From Campylobacteraceae bacterium (lineage in GTDB: Bacteria > Campylobacterota > Campylobacteria > Campylobacterales > Sulfurovaceae): DNA of 5,666 bases. Position 1 is the first letter of the stretch. Each line of letters begins with the position of its first letter. This document shows positions 5,660 through 5,666 of this stretch, in pieces. Position numbers and translations under genes: made by a program. Below the pieces are notes generated by a model that saw only the letters and a list, made by a program, of their open reading frames with translations, was not told the origin of the DNA and made no database searches. The stretch is from contig JALSPE010000005.1 of assembly GCA_026986085.1 (NCBI GenBank), forward strand, positions 1-5,666, in the 5' to 3' direction.

Positions 5660-5666
5660 CATCACC

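Larger units (their letters stand above)
5345..5666. other. Gene-free stretch at the right edge
   Basis: No convincing coding region occurs in these 322 bases on either strand. They hold the peroxiredoxin promoter (5360-5388), an A-tract-rich segment just upstream of its -35 (about 5390-5420), weak five-base inverted repeats (AAGCT/AGCTT at 5431-5448, AGTCT/AGACT at 5510-5524), the second GACGCGAAT palindrome (5538-5560) and an edge hairpin (5639-5659). On the minus strand two frames entering from the right edge stay open only briefly (ending GDEK-stop or LQNFY-stop), so the tail of an unseen gene may be included. Confidence 0.6.

Noticed and set aside
1..5666. CRISPR array, toxin-antitoxin pair, tRNA or rRNA gene, defence system
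   Set aside because: No regularly spaced repeats, no small paired genes, no cloverleaf or rRNA-like segment and no nuclease or helicase motifs were seen. The genes present are all known membrane or redox families.

Overview
The window is AT-rich (roughly one third G+C by eye) and densely coded. Lysine codons are mostly AAA, the sequence favours strings such as AAAGAGTTT, and promoters have a clear TATAAT -10 but a poor -35. Together with the gene content this suggests a member of the Campylobacterota (epsilonproteobacteria), perhaps near Sulfurimonas or Sulfurovum. The assignment rests on style and gene content, not on a marker gene.

Layout. Positions 28-1599 (minus) encode a polytopic GT39/ArnT-like glycosyltransferase. 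It is transcribed away from a three-gene plus-strand operon: a PAP2-superfamily phosphatase (1668-2261), a second GT39/ArnT-like glycosyltransferase (2258-3769, TTG start overlapping the previous stop) and a TRIC/UPF0126 membrane channel-like protein (3771-4370, one base after the previous stop). The 68-bp divergent spacer holds two TATAAT boxes on opposite strands whose promoters must overlap. A typical 2-Cys AhpC-type peroxiredoxin (4622-5326, minus) converges on the operon and has its own near-consensus promoter (TTGACA, 17 bp, TAAAAT). The 251-bp convergent spacer carries three hairpins. The last 322 bp contain the peroxiredoxin promoter, a palindromic repeat and an edge hairpin, but no recognisable gene.

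How the genes may work together. GT39 enzymes move sugars from polyprenyl-phosphate donors onto lipids or proteins at the outer face of the inner membrane. PAP2 enzymes dephosphorylate lipid A or polyprenyl (pyro)phosphates at the same face. The first three genes therefore look like an envelope-modification locus (lipid A, glycolipid or protein glycosylation). The acceptor and sugar cannot be read from sequence. The TRIC-like gene is co-transcribed but has no obvious link, and the peroxiredoxin is a separate oxidative-stress unit.

Most notable points: two nearly identical 23-bp copies of an ACGCGAAT-NN-ATTCGCGT palindrome bracket the peroxiredoxin unit; the divergent promoters are interlocked; the two GT39 paralogues differ at the putative metal-ligand positions; and the peroxiredoxin has a charged N-terminal extension and is not of the GGIG-containing AhpC type known from Helicobacter. 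I found no clear sign of an undescribed multi-gene system.
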